A stretch of 64,000 nt of DNA, taken from the NCBI RefSeq assembly GCF_001675165.1, contig NZ_LROS01000013.1, positions 1 through 64,000 on the forward strand. Reading direction: 5' to 3'. The translations under genes and the position numbers were made by a program. This document shows, one piece after another, positions 1 through 7,460 of the stretch. Below the pieces are notes generated by a model. The model had not been told where the DNA came from. It searched no databases and worked only from the letters and a program-made list of their open reading frames with translations. Every line of letters begins with the position of its first letter. The stretch's first letter is position 1. The stretch is from Clostridium ragsdalei P11. Lineage in GTDB: Bacteria; Bacillota; Clostridia; Clostridiales; Clostridiaceae.

Positions 1-141
1 ATTTGAGCATCCTCGATATCTCATAGTAACCACAGCTAATACTAATCTAGTAAATTTAGAATTCGTAGTGTTTTTTAGCTCAATTAAATCTTCAATTTTA
101 TAATCATACAGTGATTCTATTTCAAATGATTTTCTTCCCAT
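1..141 (-). CDS. Probable transposase N-terminus, cut by window edge
   Basis: Only the first 47 codons lie inside the window. The ATG at 139-141 is preceded by a strong ribosome site (GGAG and AAAGGAG). Residues near the end (TRLVLAVVTMRYRGCSN) resemble the first helices of the helix-turn-helix that opens IS630/Tc1-type transposases. That family call rests on a short motif, so it is tentative. The gene sits next to repeat debris and a decayed dehydrogenase, which fits a mobile-element context. Whether the full gene is intact cannot be seen. Confidence 0.45.
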   Translation of the reverse strand, partial: MGRKSFEIESLYDYKIEDLIELKNTTNSKFTRLVLAVVTMRYRGCSN

Positions 142-196
142 AATTAAAACTCCTTTCTCCGTACATTTAGTATTTGGAGAAGAATTTTAATTATTC

Positions 197-306
197 TGTA
201 TAAGTTAATATTTTAGTTAGAAACCCTATATAGAGTATCTAAACGAAAAATAAACTTATACGCAAAAATATTTCTGTGTATAAGTTTATTTTTTAGGTTA
301 AAATAC
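197..306. repeat. Family A repeat ends, two abutting copies
   Basis: Bases 197-230 read like the right terminal repeat of a family A element (GTATAAGTTAATATTTTAG followed by GTTAGAAACCCTATA). Bases 231-306 are a short second element: TAGAGTATCTAAACG, then AAAAATAAACTTATACGC, a 12-base spacer, and the reverse complement GTGTATAAGTTTATTTTTT. Its arms form a hairpin of about 18 bp. The same terminal sequence flanks the long copies at 9747-10264 and 33960-34222. This copy has lost the internal arms and conserved loop. Confidence 0.6.
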
Positions 307-355
307 TTATAATTATTTTATACTTAGAAAATTTATAATTATGAGGAGAGTTAGC

Positions 356-624
356 ATGAAAATTGTTGTATTGGATGGATATACATTAAATCCCGGAGAT
401 ATGAGCTGGGAACCCCTTGAAAAGCTTGGAGATTTAAATGTCTATGATCGTACTTCACATGATAACGGTAATAATTGTAGAGGAAGATTTAGCAGAGGCA
501 TTAAATAGAGGAAAAATTTCTGGAGCAGCTTTAGATGTAGTATCTACAGAGCCTTATGGACATTGCAGCAGAGAATCTAGAAAAATTTTTAGAAGGAACT
601 CCTGTAAATGTGGTAAACAAATAA
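356..624 (+). pseudogene. Remnant of a D-2-hydroxyacid dehydrogenase
   Basis: A good ribosome site (GAGGAGAG) precedes an ATG opening a typical N-terminus (MKIVVLDGYTLNPGDMSW) of hydroxypyruvate/glycerate dehydrogenases. After about 37 codons the sequence jumps to the C-terminal segment EEDLAEALNRGKISGAALDV, and after the conserved TEPY it jumps again, in another frame, to AAENLEKFLEGTPVNVVNK and a stop. The NAD-binding core and the catalytic Arg-Glu-His part of the roughly 315-residue family are missing. Two internal deletions therefore explain what is left. It lies between transposon debris and the cotJ terminator and cannot encode an active enzyme. Confidence 0.8.
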
Positions 625-630
625 TAGGTA

Positions 631-675
631 AAAAAAGTTAGGACATATCTGAAAATAATTTTCAGATATGTCCTC
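631..675 (-). terminator. Rho-independent terminator of the cotJ operon
   Basis: AGGACATATCTGAAAA pairs with TTTTCAGATATGTCCT around a short loop (640-674). Read on the minus strand it is followed by AACTTTTTT, the U-tract expected downstream of cotJC, whose stop is at 689. Confidence 0.8.
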
Positions 676-688
676 ATTTAGGTGAAAT

Positions 689-1261
689 TTAGAAACACCT
701 TTTAGAATCCATATTATCTTGTACATGTACAAGAGCTTCACCAAAACGTTGAAAGTGAACAATTTCTCTTGCCCATAAAAATTTAAGCACACCTATTACA
801 TCTGGATCGTCTGTTAGAGTTATAAGATGTTCATAAGTTGTTCTAGCTTTTTGCTCAGCTGCCATATCTTCGTGTAAATCTGTTATAGGATCTCCTGTAG
901 CTTGGATGTAAGCGGATGTCCATGGAACGCCATTAGCATCTTGAGGAAAAGTAGCCCTGCCATGTTGGGTATAGTGGGAAGCTAATCCTGCTTCCTTAAG
1001 TTCATCTATGGTATCGTCTTTTAGCAGTTGATATATCATGGCAGCTATAATTTCAACGTGGGCTAACTCTTCAGTTCCTATATCTGTAAGTAGTCCTTTA
1101 GTACTGCCGCTGGGCATAGTATAACGTTGATTTAAATATCTGATAGCAGCACTTAATTCTCCATCTGGCCCTCCGTATTGAGCAGTAAGATATTTAGCCA
1201 TTTGAATATCTTTTGTTTTAATTTTTACAGGATACTGTAATTTTTTTTCATAAATCCACAT
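689..1261 (-). CDS. cotJC: Spore coat protein CotJC, manganese-catalase family
   Basis: The 190-residue protein matches CotJC, a ferritin-like coat protein related to Mn catalases. The dimetal-site pattern is visible: GTEELAHVEIIAAM near residues 63-76, EDMAAEQKARTTYEHL near 131-146 and WAREIVHFQRFGEAL near 164-178, each with Glu and His in helix spacing. In Bacillus CotJC sits in the spore coat; its catalase activity there is uncertain. It is last in the cotJA-cotJB-cotJC operon, 12 bases after cotJB. The ATG is preceded by GGAGG. Expression in the mother cell is expected from family knowledge; no sigma-E promoter was confidently read. Confidence 0.95.
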   Translation of the reverse strand: MWIYEKKLQYPVKIKTKDIQMAKYLTAQYGGPDGELSAAIRYLNQRYTMPSGSTKGLLTDIGTEELAHVEIIAAMIYQLLKDDTIDELKEAGLASHYTQHGRATFPQDANGVPWTSAYIQATGDPITDLHEDMAAEQKARTTYEHLITLTDDPDVIGVLKFLWAREIVHFQRFGEALVHVQDNMDSKRCF

Positions 1262-1273
1262 ATGCTAAGCCTC

Positions 1274-1528
1274 CTATTCGCCACATTCCCAAGGCCAGGG
1301 TTCGTTTATCCAAGTCCATGGAAACTGGCTCTCGGAATATCCAAAGTTAGTTAAAATACCAAATCTGTCTTCATAGTTCCTTTTTAAACGAATGAGTTGA
1401 TTTGTGAACATATTGTAATCAGACAGAGCTTTCTTATTATCAGGAAAATTATCTAGATACAAATTTAAATCTACTGTGGAAAATTCAAGCTGGCGAATTT
1501 CATCTAATAGCTTTTTACGATCATTCAT
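1274..1528 (-). CDS. cotJB: Spore coat protein CotJB
   Basis: This 84-residue protein has the CotJB signature: an N-terminal segment with RQLEFSTVDLNLYLDNFP, then a DYN motif, and a tryptophan-rich tail (WTWINEPWPWE). CotJB is needed with CotJA to place CotJC in the coat. The start is an ATG after GAGGAGGTAATAAC. It is the middle gene of the three-gene operon and of normal length for the family. Confidence 0.93.
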   Translation of the reverse strand: MNDRKKLLDEIRQLEFSTVDLNLYLDNFPDNKKALSDYNMFTNQLIRLKRNYEDRFGILTNFGYSESQFPWTWINEPWPWECGE

Positions 1529-1567
1529 GTTATTACCTCCTCGTATAATCAGTTAAATGACTGCTAT

Positions 1568-1765
1568 TTAATCTTCGTTTTCAGGGAAAGGCATAACTAA
1601 ATTTGGGAATATGGTACCTTTCTTTAATGCTATATTTAAAGGAAGCAGTCCAATATAAGGCTGCATAGGAACATAAGCCCTTGCTAATCTTTTACCTGAA
1701 TTAGGAGGAAAGCTAGTAGATGGCATTGATCTTGAGTTCACATGTGGAACAAATTTTGAATACAC
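1568..1765 (-). CDS. cotJA: Spore coat-associated protein CotJA
   Basis: A 65-residue, proline-rich protein ending with the region LARAYVPMQPYIGLLPLNIA, which is typical of CotJA. I chose the GTG at 1763-1765 (MYSKFVPHVNSRS) because the ribosome site GAGGTG lies six bases upstream. A GTG three codons earlier, at 1774, overlaps that ribosome site and is unlikely to be used. First gene of the cotJABC coat operon. Confidence 0.88.
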   Translation of the reverse strand: MYSKFVPHVNSRSMPSTSFPPNSGKRLARAYVPMQPYIGLLPLNIALKKGTIFPNLVMPFPENED

Positions 1766-1834
1766 TATTTTCACCTCTTAAGTCTCTTTACAATGATAAT
1801 ATATTCAATACCAAATAAATTGTGTTAATATAAA

Positions 1835-2036
1835 CAGAGTTTTTGGTTTCAGGTGGAGTTTTTTCTCCATCTGAAACTTATTAACAGGATTCTTAGTGCT
1901 TTAGCACTTAGAAGGCGTTATCCTTTAGGGAAAATCGTTATCCAGGGGCGTAGCAGCCGTAATACCCCCACTTTGTAAGAAGATGGGGGTATTACGGCTG
2001 CTAGCCATCGGATAAATTGCTTTGCAAAATTTATAA
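1835..2036 (+). repeat. Family B structured repeat, full-length copy
   Basis: The longest family B copy. It starts with AACAGAGTTTTTGG, then hairpin 1 (GTTTCAGGTGGAG paired with CTCCATCTGAAAC), a small GTGC-TTTA-GCAC hairpin, the segment GGCGTTATCCTTTAGGG, GTTATCCAGGGGCGTAGCAG, and a long hairpin in which GCAGCCGTAATACCCCCA pairs with TGGGGGTATTACGGCTGC around the loop CTTTGTAAGAAGA. It ends in CTAGCCATCGGATAAA. Other copies are at 14463-14603 (minus), 30034-30125, 41157-41208, 48375-48412, 49296-49335 and 57047-57086. The right-hand hairpin resembles transposon ends of the IS200/IS605 type, but no transposase is present, so its nature is open. Confidence 0.65.
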
Positions 2037-2347
2037 TAAAGGTTTTAAATACTGATGTTTAATGGTATAATCATCTTGTTAATAGTATTAAAATATAGTG
2101 ACTGAAATTGAATAATCACGTATTTGGTAAACAAGTTTGTGTAAGCTTCTGTAGTATTTTTACTATATAATTTGTGTACCCTCCAATTATATATTTTTGT
2201 ATTTTATAGGAGTTTGCATAAACCTTCCTATTTATTTAGACGGTTAAAACGTTTTTTTTGCTTCAAATGAAATTATATTTTTTTATTTGAAGCATTTTTG
2301 TATAAATTCACTCCTGATTATACAAAATAATTTTGGAGGTGTTTTTT
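2037..2347 (+). other. Non-coding stretch upstream of the CotF-like gene, with hairpin
   Basis: No coding region was found. At 2260-2299 GCTTCAAAT pairs with ATTTGAAGC and is followed by ATTTTT, a weak intrinsic terminator or attenuator 50 bases before the coat gene start. The 220 bases before it show no riboswitch class that I recognise. It could be a leader RNA or the tail of decayed family B sequence. Confidence 0.4.
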
Positions 2348-2824
2348 ATGACAATAACTTTAAGCAATAAAGAAAGAATGCTTTTAGAAGATGAAAAAAG
2401 TCATGAATCCATGTGTATACAAAAATATACAAACTATGCTAATCAAACAAAGGATTCACAGTTGAAACAGCTATTCATAAATAATGCATCAGTTGAGCAA
2501 GAACATTTAAATTCTATTAACTGTATTTTGGGCGGTGAGGTACCTAATTTAAACAGTAATCAAGGTACAAATAAAATGAATACAGCAGGTATAGCTAGCT
2601 CGTCTATGCCACCTGTAGGTATGTGTGAAGTACGTGACGAGGATATGTGTAAGGATATGCTTATGGCAGAAAAATATATTTCAGGAGCTTATAATGTAGC
2701 CATATTTGAATTTAGAGATACGAATGTTCGAAATGTATTAAACCATATACAAAAAGAAGAACAGCAGCATGGGGAATCCATTTATAAATATATGGAAAGC
2801 AAGGGCATGTATAAGGTTCAGTAA
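2348..2824 (+). CDS. CotF-like spore coat protein (ferritin-like helices)
   Basis: This 158-residue protein resembles the CotF family: two helical segments with KERMLLEDEKSHESMCIQKY near residues 8-27 and DMLMAEKYISGAYNVAIFEF near 103-122, then NHIQKEEQQHGESIYKYM at the end. The Glu/His spacing (EEQQHGE) recalls the ferritin-like fold shared by these coat proteins. The start is the ATG at 2348, six bases after GGAGGTG; an upstream in-frame start at 2333 lies before that site. It is monocistronic, between two hairpins. A coat location is inferred from the family. Confidence 0.8.
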   Translation: MTITLSNKERMLLEDEKSHESMCIQKYTNYANQTKDSQLKQLFINNASVEQEHLNSINCILGGEVPNLNSNQGTNKMNTAGIASSSMPPVGMCEVRDEDMCKDMLMAEKYISGAYNVAIFEFRDTNVRNVLNHIQKEEQQHGESIYKYMESKGMYKVQ

Positions 2825-2880
2825 GAGTACGTTCACCTGATTTTAATGAAGTTGTTCACTAATTTTTTATATACAAATAA

Positions 2881-2924
2881 AGCTGGAAGTTAATTAAAGT
2901 TTAAATCTTTATTAATTTCCAGCT
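2881..2924. terminator. Hairpin after the CotF-like gene
   Basis: AGCTGGAAGTTAATTAA pairs imperfectly with TTTATTAATTTCCAGCT about 57 bases after the coat gene stop. The following bases (ATATAAAG) are not a good U-tract, so it may be a processed or weak terminator. Confidence 0.5.
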
Positions 2925-3072
2925 ATATAAAGCTCATAAGGAAAGTATAGAGAAATTTTAAATTTGGAGTATAGAACTAACAATTGTAAACAATTTCATG
3001 TATAATTGAATTATGCGGTGAAGCGTAATAGATATAAAAAATTAATAATAGTGACTTAGGGGGATTGATTGT

Positions 3073-4041
3073 ATGAAAGATAGCTATGGAAGAAATATAA
3101 ACTACCTTAGGATTTCACTGACAGATAGGTGTAATTTAAGATGCATCTATTGTATGCCAAAGGAAGGAATAGTAAAAAGGCCTTATGGTGATTTATTAAG
3201 ATTCGAAGATATATTAAAAATCATTAAAGCAGCAGCAACTCTTGGAATAAATAAAATAAGGTATACTGGCGGAGAACCTCTTATAATGAAAGATATAGAG
3301 TATTTAATAAGGGAAACTGCCAGTATAAAAGGAATTACCGATGTGGCCATTACTACTAATGGGATACTGCTCTGTGATATGGCAGATAAGCTAAAAGAAG
3401 CAGGATTAAAAAGGGTAAACATAAGTTTAGATACCTTAAAAGCAGATAAGTATAAATTTATAACAAGGTGTGGAAACTTGGATGCAGTGTTAAAATCTAT
3501 TGACAAATGTTTAAGTATAGGATTGACTCCTGTTAAAATAAATACAGTTTTATTAAAGGGTTTTAATGATACTGAAATTATGGATTTTGTGGAGTTTACA
3601 AAGAATTTACCAGTAGATATTAGATTTATTGAACTTATGCCTATAGGAGAAGGAAAAAAATTATACGAGAATGATAACCTTTCTTCAGAAGTTGTTTTAA
3701 AGCAAATTGAGGATAATTTTGATGTAATTTCCCAGCCTACTTCTAAAAGTAGTACTGTTTCCTTATATAAGGTGAGAGGATATAAGGGAAACATAGGCTT
3801 TATAAGTCCAATGAGCTGTAAATTTTGTAAAGACTGTAATAGACTAAGACTTACTTCTATAGGAGATTTAAAACCATGTCTTCACTCGGATAAAGTTATA
3901 AATTTAAAACACTGCTTAAATGACGAAAAACTCCTCTTGGAAGAATTAAAACGAGGAATACTAGGAAAACCTGAGGAGCACAATATGAGTTCTAAACATA
4001 AAAGTGAAAGTAAGAAGATGATGTATCAAATAGGTGGTTGA
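3073..4041 (+). CDS. moaA: GTP 3',8-cyclase MoaA (molybdopterin synthesis)
   Basis: Radical SAM enzyme that converts GTP to 3',8-cyclo-7,8-dihydro-GTP, the first step of molybdenum cofactor synthesis. The N-terminal 4Fe-4S motif CNLRCIYC is at residues 20-27, YTGGEPL near 66-72, and the C-terminal second cluster appears as CKDCNRLRLTSIGDLKPC (C-x2-C-x13-C). The usual GG C-terminus is present (YQIGG). Length 322 is normal. The ATG follows GGGGGATTGATTGT. No other moa or moe gene is nearby. Its stop codon directly abuts the stop of the convergent LRAT gene. Confidence 0.95.
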   Translation: MKDSYGRNINYLRISLTDRCNLRCIYCMPKEGIVKRPYGDLLRFEDILKIIKAAATLGINKIRYTGGEPLIMKDIEYLIRETASIKGITDVAITTNGILLCDMADKLKEAGLKRVNISLDTLKADKYKFITRCGNLDAVLKSIDKCLSIGLTPVKINTVLLKGFNDTEIMDFVEFTKNLPVDIRFIELMPIGEGKKLYENDNLSSEVVLKQIEDNFDVISQPTSKSSTVSLYKVRGYKGNIGFISPMSCKFCKDCNRLRLTSIGDLKPCLHSDKVINLKHCLNDEKLLLEELKRGILGKPEEHNMSSKHKSESKKMMYQIGG

Positions 4042-4854
4042 TTACTGTAAGTTTATACCCATGGCTGTGAATATTTTGAGTTGGGCTAATTTTTCTTGGG
4101 ACAGGCTGTCTATCTGGTAGGATCTTGAATAACCTGTTTTAGCCCAAATTACAAAATGTTCACAGTTATTTTGTAATAAATTATAACTTCTTTCACCCTC
4201 TCGCATCTCTGCTCTTTTAACGGTTTCTTTTGAATTAAATTGTGAACTACCTTTTATGTTTAAAATAAAGTAATGTCCTTTCCTAAAATAAGGAGATATG
4301 TCTGTTTCTCCTATCCTAGCATCTTTAGAGTTACCCGTAGTACTACAGTAATGAATAACTTTATTATTACCTACATATATTCCATAATGTGTATATTGAT
4401 ATCCCATAAAGGTATCTTCAGTGCCTAGTATATCTCCATATTGAGGCTCCTTATGTACCTTGGATAGGGTAATATCATTTCCATTCTTCACCTGAAAATA
4501 TAACTTCTTTTCTTCCGTCATTTTATAATTTTTAAAATGTAAGTTAGGAGATAAAGTAACACAAATTTTATCATCTTCGTAAAAACCATCTATAGGTGGA
4601 TTTATAAAAAGAGTTTTGCCATCCACAGATGGAAAAACATAAGTATCCATAGTTTCATTGTTTTTATTTTTTACAGAAATGTTTTTTATAGAGGTGTCAT
4701 CCCATATAATTTTATCTTTTAAAGGTATTTGAATTTGGCTGTATTTATAAATGGTTGTAGTTTTATTATTTAAAGTATAAATTTTATATCCTAAAAAACT
4801 AACAGCAATTATTATAAATATAGATATTAATTTTATAAAAAAGTGATTTTTCAT
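4042..4854 (-). CDS. Membrane-anchored LRAT-domain protein with Ig-like segment
   Basis: The 270-residue protein starts with a single membrane segment (about residues 7-24), then a beta-rich stretch (about 30-120) resembling bacterial Ig-like SbsA repeats (VFPSVDGKTLFINPP, ICVTLSPN). The C-terminal half is an LRAT/NlpC-P60-like papain-fold domain: HYGIYVGNNKVIHYC carries the catalytic His and NNCEHFVIWA the catalytic Cys. Eukaryotic relatives are acyltransferases or phospholipases; the substrate here is unknown. It is second of two minus-strand genes, 34 bases after the preceding membrane protein. The start has AAAGGATG upstream. It should act outside the membrane. Confidence 0.8.
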   Translation of the reverse strand: MKNHFFIKLISIFIIIAVSFLGYKIYTLNNKTTTIYKYSQIQIPLKDKIIWDDTSIKNISVKNKNNETMDTYVFPSVDGKTLFINPPIDGFYEDDKICVTLSPNLHFKNYKMTEEKKLYFQVKNGNDITLSKVHKEPQYGDILGTEDTFMGYQYTHYGIYVGNNKVIHYCSTTGNSKDARIGETDISPYFRKGHYFILNIKGSSQFNSKETVKRAEMREGERSYNLLQNNCEHFVIWAKTGYSRSYQIDSLSQEKLAQLKIFTAMGINLQ

Positions 4855-4888
4855 TTAAAACATCCTTTATGCTATTTCTAAATTATTT

Positions 4889-5464
4889 CTATTTGTCAGG
4901 TACAAATAGTTTTATTTTATTAGATATAAGTTTTCCTTCATCATATTGTATATAAATGTTAGCATAAATATCATTTACGGATTTAGGTATTATCCAGTTT
5001 CCTTTTAATTTTTTTATAGTGTATTCAGCTACTTTTTCACATTTGGCACTTTCTTTATTAGTAGTTATTATTTCCGTAGATTTACTGTCAAAACTTTGGA
5101 GATCTTCTTTAGATGATTCCCCCACATTTACAATATATGATTTAACACCTTTATCGGTTACTTCTTTTATATACTGATTTTTATTATAAGAAGAAATAGG
5201 AGATAAAGTGTCAGTTTCTATAATTTTATCTACGACACCTACCTCTTTAGGTGATAATGTCCATATTAAAAGAGGAAGTAGAAGTGATACGATTATTACA
5301 ACTAAGCACATTATCATTATAGTTCCAATCATTTTTTTTGCAAAGTAGCGTAGTATAAGTTCATCACTATAATTTCTATTTTTTATTTTTTTACTTTGTT
5401 TTTGGAATAAGGTTACACCAAGTAACATGGCTAAAATCCCTGATAAATATAAGAAAAAAAGCAT
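4889..5464 (-). CDS. Membrane protein of unknown function
   Basis: Not recognised. The 191 residues hold a membrane segment at about 2-20, a second strong one at about 44-72 (IGTIMIMCLVVIIVSLLLPL), then a soluble, lysine- and serine-rich domain of about 115 residues presumably facing outward. The ATG follows AGGAGAG. It lies 34 bases upstream of the LRAT-domain gene on the same strand, so the two are probably co-transcribed. A partner role with the LRAT protein is only positional inference. Confidence 0.7.
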   Translation of the reverse strand: MLFFLYLSGILAMLLGVTLFQKQSKKIKNRNYSDELILRYFAKKMIGTIMIMCLVVIIVSLLLPLLIWTLSPKEVGVVDKIIETDTLSPISSYNKNQYIKEVTDKGVKSYIVNVGESSKEDLQSFDSKSTEIITTNKESAKCEKVAEYTIKKLKGNWIIPKSVNDIYANIYIQYDEGKLISNKIKLFVPDK

Positions 5465-5611
5465 AATTAATCTCTCCTAATGTAAGTCACATATAGATTT
5501 TAACAAAAAAAATAATAAAAATATATATAAATTTGTTAAACTTTTAAATATTATAGATGTATAGTAGATAATAATGGATAATTTAGAGTTAATCCGGGGG
5601 GAATTTTTATT

Positions 5612-6214
5612 TTGATTATTTTAAAAATAATAGGGATTATAATTTTAGCCCTTATAGTTCTGTTAATCTTTTTATTGATAAGTAATGTAACATATAGGGG
5701 AAATTCTACTTTTGAAGAAAATAATATAATATATAATTTTGAAATTGATTTATTTTTTAATATTATTTCTATAATATTAAAAGGGAGTAATAGTGATAGC
5801 CATTTATCTGTAAGAATATTGTTTTTTACTAAAAAGTTAAATATAAATTCTAAAAAAGACAAGATACAGGATGAATCAACTTATAAATTCTCTCATATCA
5901 TACAGGGTATTAAAAAACTTTATGAGTGTAAAGATTCTATAATAAAGATTATTTCTATAACCAAGCCTAAGTATGTTAAGATAGAAGGTAATTATGGATT
6001 CGATGATCCTTGTATGACGGGTATGTTGTGTGGAGTTTTTAATGTAATTTATTCGTTTTTCCCCAAAAATTCTATAAGAGTATGCCCAGATTTTTTTAAT
6101 GAAGTTTTTAATCTGCATTTAGAAGTTAGTGGGAAATGTAGAATAATATTGATTGCAATTACACTATTTAAAGTATTTCACATATCATGTATAAAAAAAG
6201 AAATAAGCTATTAA
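5612..6214 (+). CDS. DUF2953 membrane protein of the GerW/YtfJ locus
   Basis: A 200-residue protein with one N-terminal membrane segment (about residues 3-25) and the pattern of DUF2953, including NYGFDDPCMTGMLCGVF near residues 128-144. Genes of this family are regularly found just before ytfJ/gerW in Firmicutes, as here (16 bases apart). The start is a TTG at 5612 after GGGGGG; no ATG with a ribosome site is available. Function unknown, probably sporulation-linked. Confidence 0.82.
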   Translation: MIILKIIGIIILALIVLLIFLLISNVTYRGNSTFEENNIIYNFEIDLFFNIISIILKGSNSDSHLSVRILFFTKKLNINSKKDKIQDESTYKFSHIIQGIKKLYECKDSIIKIISITKPKYVKIEGNYGFDDPCMTGMLCGVFNVIYSFFPKNSIRVCPDFFNEVFNLHLEVSGKCRIILIAITLFKVFHISCIKKEISY

Positions 6215-6230
6215 AAATGGAGGTATTTAT

Positions 6231-6593
6231 ATGGATATTAAAGAAAATACAGAAGTTTTATTTTCAAAATTGGAAAACTTTTTTAAAACAGAAACTGTTG
6301 TAGGTAAACCAATACAGGTAGGGGATATAACACTTGTACCGTTTATAACAGTTACCTTTGGATGTGGAACTGGTGGTGGAGAGGGAACAGATCCGAAAAA
6401 TAAGCAGGAAGGTGGAGGTTCAGGTATTGGTGCAGGAGCGAAAATAACTCCAAATGCAGTACTTGTAATAAAAGGAGATACAATTCAGATGCTGCCTATA
6501 GGTGATAAGAATAACCTTAGTAAACTTATGGAATTGGTACCTAATATAGTTAGTAAGTTGAAAAAGAAAAATGAAAAAAAAGAAAACATATAG
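6231..6593 (+). CDS. ytfJ: Sporulation protein GerW/YtfJ family
   Basis: The 120-residue protein matches the GerW/YtfJ family: an N-terminal helix (NTEVLFSKLENFF), then VVGKPIQVGDITLVPFITV, a glycine-rich stretch (residues 44-67) and a C-terminal LMELVPNIVSKLKKK. In Bacillus YtfJ is needed for normal germination with some germinants. Start ATG after GGAGG. It is second in an apparent operon with the DUF2953 gene; the phosphatase gene follows 23 bases later. Confidence 0.92.
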   Translation: MDIKENTEVLFSKLENFFKTETVVGKPIQVGDITLVPFITVTFGCGTGGGEGTDPKNKQEGGGSGIGAGAKITPNAVLVIKGDTIQMLPIGDKNNLSKLMELVPNIVSKLKKKNEKKENI

Positions 6594-6616
6594 AAAACAC
6601 CTAAGAGGAGATAATC

Positions 6617-7411
6617 ATGTACAAGTTAGTGGCAGCAGATATGGATGGAACCCTATTAAATGAAAAACATACTTTAAACAAGAAAACTATAGATACTATA
6701 CAGAAAATAAAAAAATTAGGAGTAAAGTTAGTTTTGGTTTCTGGTAGAGGATTCAATAAATTAAAATACTTTGAAAATGAATTGAATATACGTGACTTTG
6801 CCATATGCTTAAATGGAGTAAATTTATATAAAGACAAGGAATTAATTTCGGGACAGCATATGGAGGATGATATGCTTTACGATGTTTTGCACATTTGTGA
6901 AGGAAAGGATGTATATCCTATATTGTTTGGGGATGATGAGAAAGTTTATGTAGATAAAATAATTGAAAATTATTCATCTATTGAACCCTATATAGGAGAA
7001 GCAAAGGCTGTAGGAGAATTAACTAAATTTTGTAGACACAATAAAATTTATAAAATAACAGTTTTTGGCGAACATGAAAAACTTGTAAAAGTGGAAAATG
7101 AAGTTCGAAATAAATTTAAGTATAATATAAATGCTTATTTTTCATTACCACAATATCTTGAAATATTCAGTAGTAAAGTTAACAAGGGAAAGATGTTACA
7201 AAAGGTTGCAGAGTATTGTAATATAAAAAGAGAAGAGATAATAGCTATTGGAGATTGGGACAACGACATACCTATGCTGAAATATGCAGGGCTTGGTATA
7301 GCTATGGATAATGGATCTAAAGCTACAAAAGAAGCGGCAGATTATATAACTAAAAGTAATGTGGAAGATGGAGCAGCTTATGCTCTAGAGAAATTTATAT
7401 TAAATGTTTAA
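6617..7411 (+). CDS. Cof-type HAD-IIB sugar-phosphate phosphatase
   Basis: A 264-residue HAD phosphatase. Motif I is DMDGTLLNEKH (residues 8-18), motif II VSGRG near residue 42, and motif III/IV is GDWDNDIPML near 217-226 after the conserved Lys of SSKVNKGKML. The cap is type IIB (Cof/YcsE-like). Such enzymes dephosphorylate small phosphorylated metabolites such as sugar phosphates or flavin/pyridoxal phosphates; the substrate cannot be told. The start has AAGAGGAG upstream. Last gene before the bidirectional terminator. Confidence 0.88.
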   Translation: MYKLVAADMDGTLLNEKHTLNKKTIDTIQKIKKLGVKLVLVSGRGFNKLKYFENELNIRDFAICLNGVNLYKDKELISGQHMEDDMLYDVLHICEGKDVYPILFGDDEKVYVDKIIENYSSIEPYIGEAKAVGELTKFCRHNKIYKITVFGEHEKLVKVENEVRNKFKYNINAYFSLPQYLEIFSSKVNKGKMLQKVAEYCNIKREEIIAIGDWDNDIPMLKYAGLGIAMDNGSKATKEAADYITKSNVEDGAAYALEKFILNV

Positions 7412-7460
7412 ATATAGGAATGTAGATAAGTACTAAATTCTTATCTACGTTCCTATATTT
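7410..7460. terminator. Bidirectional terminator
   Basis: AAATATAGGAATGTAGATAAG pairs with CTTATCTACGTTCCTATATTT almost perfectly (one mismatch) around a nine-base loop. It separates the convergent phosphatase and YhgE genes and serves both strands. Confidence 0.85.

Noticed and set aside
438-641. A 67-codon open frame
   Set aside because: It combines the middle of a dehydrogenase remnant with an out-of-frame tail; the whole is better explained as one deleted gene (356-624).
1835-2036. tRNA, T-box or group I intron identity for family B
   Set aside because: No cloverleaf, no T-box bulge sequence, and no intron P/Q/R/S core motifs.
2941-3072. Molybdenum cofactor riboswitch before moaA
   Set aside because: The leader is short and AT-rich and lacks the conserved multi-hairpin core.
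3183-3794. Long antisense frame inside moaA, and similar ones elsewhere (e.g. 11970-12485, 55787-56155)
   Set aside because: No ribosome sites and no recognisable domains; they mirror conserved genes on the other strand.
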